In this document: positions 61,430 through 64,000 of the stretch, piece after piece | Layout of the letters: each line of letters starts with the position of its first letter | Position numbering within the stretch: position 1 is the stretch's first letter | Assembly: GCA_965250205.1 (NCBI GenBank) | Contig: CBDFNK010000014.1 | Location: 62,001 to 126,000 of the forward strand | DNA length: 64,000 bases | Source of the DNA: JAHZKN01 sp965250205 | GTDB lineage: Bacteria; Pseudomonadota; Alphaproteobacteria; Rhizobiales; Hyphomicrobiaceae | Direction: 5' to 3' | Program-made: the position numbers and the translations under genes | The notes under the pieces: model-generated | Told to the model about the DNA's origin: nothing | What the model saw: only the letters and a program-made list of their open reading frames with translations | The model's database searches: none

Positions 61430-61558
61430 AGAGCGTTGGTGTGCCCTCGCCGAGCAGGTATGCCTGCGTCATGCAAATGCAATATCGATACATCTGGTTG
61501 CTGATATTAACACCAACGTCGATGCAACGGGTGCGTGATTTCAGCAATGCCTGGGGCG

Positions 61559-62578
61559 TTAGCGCTTAAGAACTTCAACGTCGAGAATTTGCCCGTTGCT
61601 GACCGTAAACGTTTGCTCATAGGCTTGGTCGCCCGAAACGCCAACAACAGTATATGAGCCGGGGGCCAAAATGTGAGTTGGTAGAGCGCCAACACTGGTT
61701 TTCACAATATCGCCACTCGTCGTCTTTATGCGCCATTGTGTGTCTGGCAAAGCTTCACCACCGCTGCGGGCCACCAATTTAAAGCGGACCTTTGCAGCAG
61801 AATGGGTCACCGTTGCTTCGGTGAGTTTTCCAGGTTCGACCGTCACGTCACTGGCAACCGTTGCATTGGCATCTCCGTACTTGGAAACGATATGATAAAT
61901 TCCAGCATTCAGCCGAATGATCAAACCCGGTTTGACGCTGGCTAACATGAGTTCTCGGTTATCGACCTGGTCCCGGTCTGTAAATATTGTATACCGAACG
62001 GACTTAGCTTCTGATGGCGAACCGGACTCCAAAAGCGCATTGACACGAAGCCCACCAGCATTGAGAACAAATTTTTTCTCAAGGTTGCGGGTGGTATTTG
62101 AAATTTTAAGTTCGCGCGTGATGTTGGCTCGGCCAAACGAGACGTTCGCAATATAGTGACCATTACTTAGATATATGGTCGGATTGGCGTTGCGCGATGT
62201 TTCAATCAATGCGCCGTTGCGATCCGGTGCTTCAAACTTGTAAACGCGCCAAATCAATCCTTTGTCGATACGTTGACCTTCGTTGGTCAGGTAAGCGGTC
62301 AGCTTAATCGCCTTTTTCGCGTCTGGATTTGTTTGTGCGGGTGGTGTTGCAGGCTTAGTTGGGACGATTGTTGTCGTGTTCGGATTAACACCCGTTTGCC
62401 AATCCTGGGCCACGGTGGGCGCAGTGAAGCCAACAAGGCCGGCCGCAAATGCCGCTACGACTGGATTGAACAAAAGGGACTCTACTAAGCGTCGTTGAAC
62501 CGACCTGGCCAGTTGACACGAGGTGTGCGCTGCGCGGCCCATTTGTTCTCGTGATTGTTTGTTGCCAATGAAGTTCAT
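61559..62578 (-). CDS. Exported beta-domain protein, function unknown
   Basis: A 339-residue protein with an unusually long N-terminal leader ending in a hydrophobic core (LLFNPVVAAFAAGLVGFTAP, then TVAQDWQ). The mature part is made of three or so beta-sandwich-like units with LAPGSYTVVGVSGDQAYEQT-type closing strands that resemble carboxypeptidase-regulatory or PEGA domains. The next gene downstream in the window is a relative. The role may be cell-surface structure (inference). Confidence 0.72.
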   Translation of the reverse strand: MNFIGNKQSREQMGRAAHTSCQLARSVQRRLVESLLFNPVVAAFAAGLVGFTAPTVAQDWQTGVNPNTTTIVPTKPATPPAQTNPDAKKAIKLTAYLTNEGQRIDKGLIWRVYKFEAPDRNGALIETSRNANPTIYLSNGHYIANVSFGRANITRELKISNTTRNLEKKFVLNAGGLRVNALLESGSPSEAKSVRYTIFTDRDQVDNRELMLASVKPGLIIRLNAGIYHIVSKYGDANATVASDVTVEPGKLTEATVTHSAAKVRFKLVARSGGEALPDTQWRIKTTSGDIVKTSVGALPTHILAPGSYTVVGVSGDQAYEQTFTVSNGQILDVEVLKR

Positions 62579-62772
62579 TGCTTGATAGGTCCCGCATTTT
62601 GCGCGTTGTTAGCGAGGTGAGGTGTCAGGCCTTGAAAGGTTCAGCCCCCCCCACGTAGGATTGACACGGAAACACGATGGCTCACATTGAATCAAATGTA
62701 GACTAAACTGAACAGGAAACGATGGCTAGATTGTGAGAAGTTATCCTTAGTTCAAGCCACATTTTTTGCTTA

Positions 62773-64000
62773 TTAAAGCGCCGCGTCAAGGTCCACCACA
62801 GTGGTCCCGCCGACGTTGACATCTATGTTCTGTGTTTGGCTGGGATTGCTGCGTGTTTCCAATACGTACCTGCCCGGGGTGAGCAGTGTTGAGGTTTTTT
62901 GACCTGGACGGCCACGCCATACAATGTCGCCTGCGGCATTGCGGATTTGGTAACGTGGTCGTCCGGTGCGTCCGGTGTTACCGCGCGTTTTAAATGACAC
63001 TTGGCCAGCGTTGAGTGGAATGGAGAATTTGAGTGGGTCGCTAGATTGAATCTCAACGTCAGCACTCTGCCCGCGCACGTTACCCGCAACTTCGGCGATA
63101 AAGCGGTAGCGTCCCGTCGGCAAGATGAGATTTGGAGCACGTTTGCTGGTTGAGGCAATACGCTGGCGCGTACCTTGTGGCCCACTGCCTATCGAATAGG
63201 CTTTGAAAGTAACCGGTATTGTTTCTGCGAGAGGCTGGCTTCCCAGACGGACTTCAAGCCTCACGCGGGCCACATCAAAGCGAAATTGATGGCGCCACAA
63301 TTTGACCACCGCCAATGGCAAAGCGGCGCATACGCCTGGCCTGTCCCGAGCCGTGCTTCGGCGTAAAATGTTCCAGGCTGAAGCAGGAACTTCGCATGCG
63401 GTGAGGCGGAGCGGCCAACTTCACGCCGCCCGCCAGGTGTTGATGGGTCATCGGTGCTGACCACATAGGCCACAGCCTCAAAATCTGATCGTGTCGCAGC
63501 AATTGGCGGGGGGTGCCTCTGAAGCGGGGGCTTCTCCAATTGCGCTATCAAGAATGAGAAGGCCGTCGTTCATGGACGTGTCAACGGCAGTTGCTTTTCC
63601 AGGTCTGACCGTAACGCCCACCGTTTTCTTTGCCGCGCCGCGCTCAACATCCAGTTCAAAATCACCATTTGGAACAATCAGTTGGTCTGAATTTTTTACC
63701 GCACCAATCCATAACGGTCGTGTGTCGTTGCGTGGCGTGCCATCAGTTTTGCGCCACAGAGACAGGAAGACGAGATCAGCGCCGTCTTTGATCTGTTGGT
63801 GCGGATTGGGATGGTTAAACGTAATCATGCCGGCATCAAATAGGATCCGAAGACGCGTCTCACCTCGCTCGCCGACCGTGATTTGTTGCTCGGTTTCGGC
63901 AAGCCCCGCTTTGGCGTAAACGATATAGCGGCCCGGTGGGATTGGCTCAGCAAGTTCTGTTGTGCGTTTTTCTATTAACGCATTTTGCGGACTAGAAGGT
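62773..64000 (-). pseudogene. Exported-type beta-domain protein with two compensating frameshifts (5' end outside window)
   Basis: The minus-strand frame is open from the window edge to about 63510 (PPGRYIVYAKAGLAETEQQI, IVPNGDFELDVERGAAKKTV). It then continues in another frame (PPIAATRSDFEAVAYVVSTD, FLLQPGTFYAEARLGTGQAY) and returns to the first frame near 63322 (AVVKLWRHQFRFDVARVRLE, LLTPGRYVLETRSNPSQTQN) before the stop at 62773. The first shift is in a G6 run (63508-63513). Protein similarity runs through all three pieces, so either sequencing indels or recent mutations are responsible. Its repeated PGRY/F...units match the neighbour at 61559-62578. Confidence 0.75.

Noticed and set aside
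1..64000. CRISPR arrays, rRNA genes, toxin-antitoxin or anti-phage systems
   Set aside because: No regularly spaced repeats, no rRNA signatures and no paired genes of those families were seen.

Overview
The window looks like the chromosome of an alphaproteobacterium, most likely a member of the Hyphomicrobiales (Rhizobiales) or a close relative. Pointers are GlnE beside a HAMP-type sensor kinase, a FYDLN-acid (TIGR02300-type) protein, a TIGR03808-type Tat-exported beta-helix protein, a VpsF-like polysaccharide protein, an intracellular PHB depolymerase and a complete Rhizobium/Rhodobacter-style hup/hyp set. Base composition looks moderate (near 50-55% GC by eye). No rRNA and no CRISPR array is visible.

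Layout. 1-12.2 kb: ordinary core genes (end of a sensor kinase, glnE, an ECF sigma operon with a periplasmic metal-sensor-like protein, a degenerate sensor kinase, pepN, dusA, a TauE/SafE exporter). 12.25-15.84 kb: a nest of insertion sequences, with an IS5-type element abutting an IS630-type element (copy 1) that is itself split by an IS1182-type element. 15.9-28.2 kb: msrA, small membrane proteins, tRNA-Ser(GGA), an ECF sigma/vWA membrane-protein pair, an L7/L12-domain membrane protein, a thioesterase, small secreted proteins, two NTF2-like proteins, a transposase relic, a PHB-depolymerase-like esterase, a 47-residue basic protein and the FYDLN protein. 28.2-29.9 kb: IS630 copy 2, split by a shrunken IS1595-type element.

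30.4-48.7 kb is the main feature: 19 co-directional, mostly overlapping genes behind one well-formed sigma-54 promoter. They are hupDFGHIJK, hypABCDE, hypX, hupR, hupT, hupU, hupV, hypF and a His-rich nickel/cobalt-type permease. Together they encode [NiFe] hydrogenase maturation (Ni insertion, Fe(CN)2CO assembly, endoprotease, CO supply by HypX) and the H2-sensing cascade (HupUV sensor hydrogenase to HupT kinase to HupR activator). The uptake-hydrogenase structural genes hupSLC, which usually precede hupD, are absent. The cluster is followed by an AlpA-type phage regulator and a tRNA-Arg(TCT) gene. It is bracketed by IS630 copies 2 and 3 in opposite orientation, and these two share variants that copy 1 lacks.

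50.8-64 kb returns to ordinary genes: a phytoene-desaturase-like oxidoreductase, arfB, a hydroxypyruvate-isomerase-like protein, a polysaccharide-biosynthesis membrane protein, a Tat-exported beta-helix protein, a pyroglutamyl-peptidase homologue, phaZ, metC, an anchored helical protein and two neighbouring secreted repeat-like proteins. The last of these runs off the window and carries two compensating frameshifts.

Other structure: a roughly 115-bp two-hairpin dispersed repeat occurs three times next to gene ends, two copies bracketing the ECF operon in inverted orientation. A degenerate tandem copy of the tRNA-Ser 3' end lies beside that tRNA. IS630/IS5 insertions cluster at stop codons.
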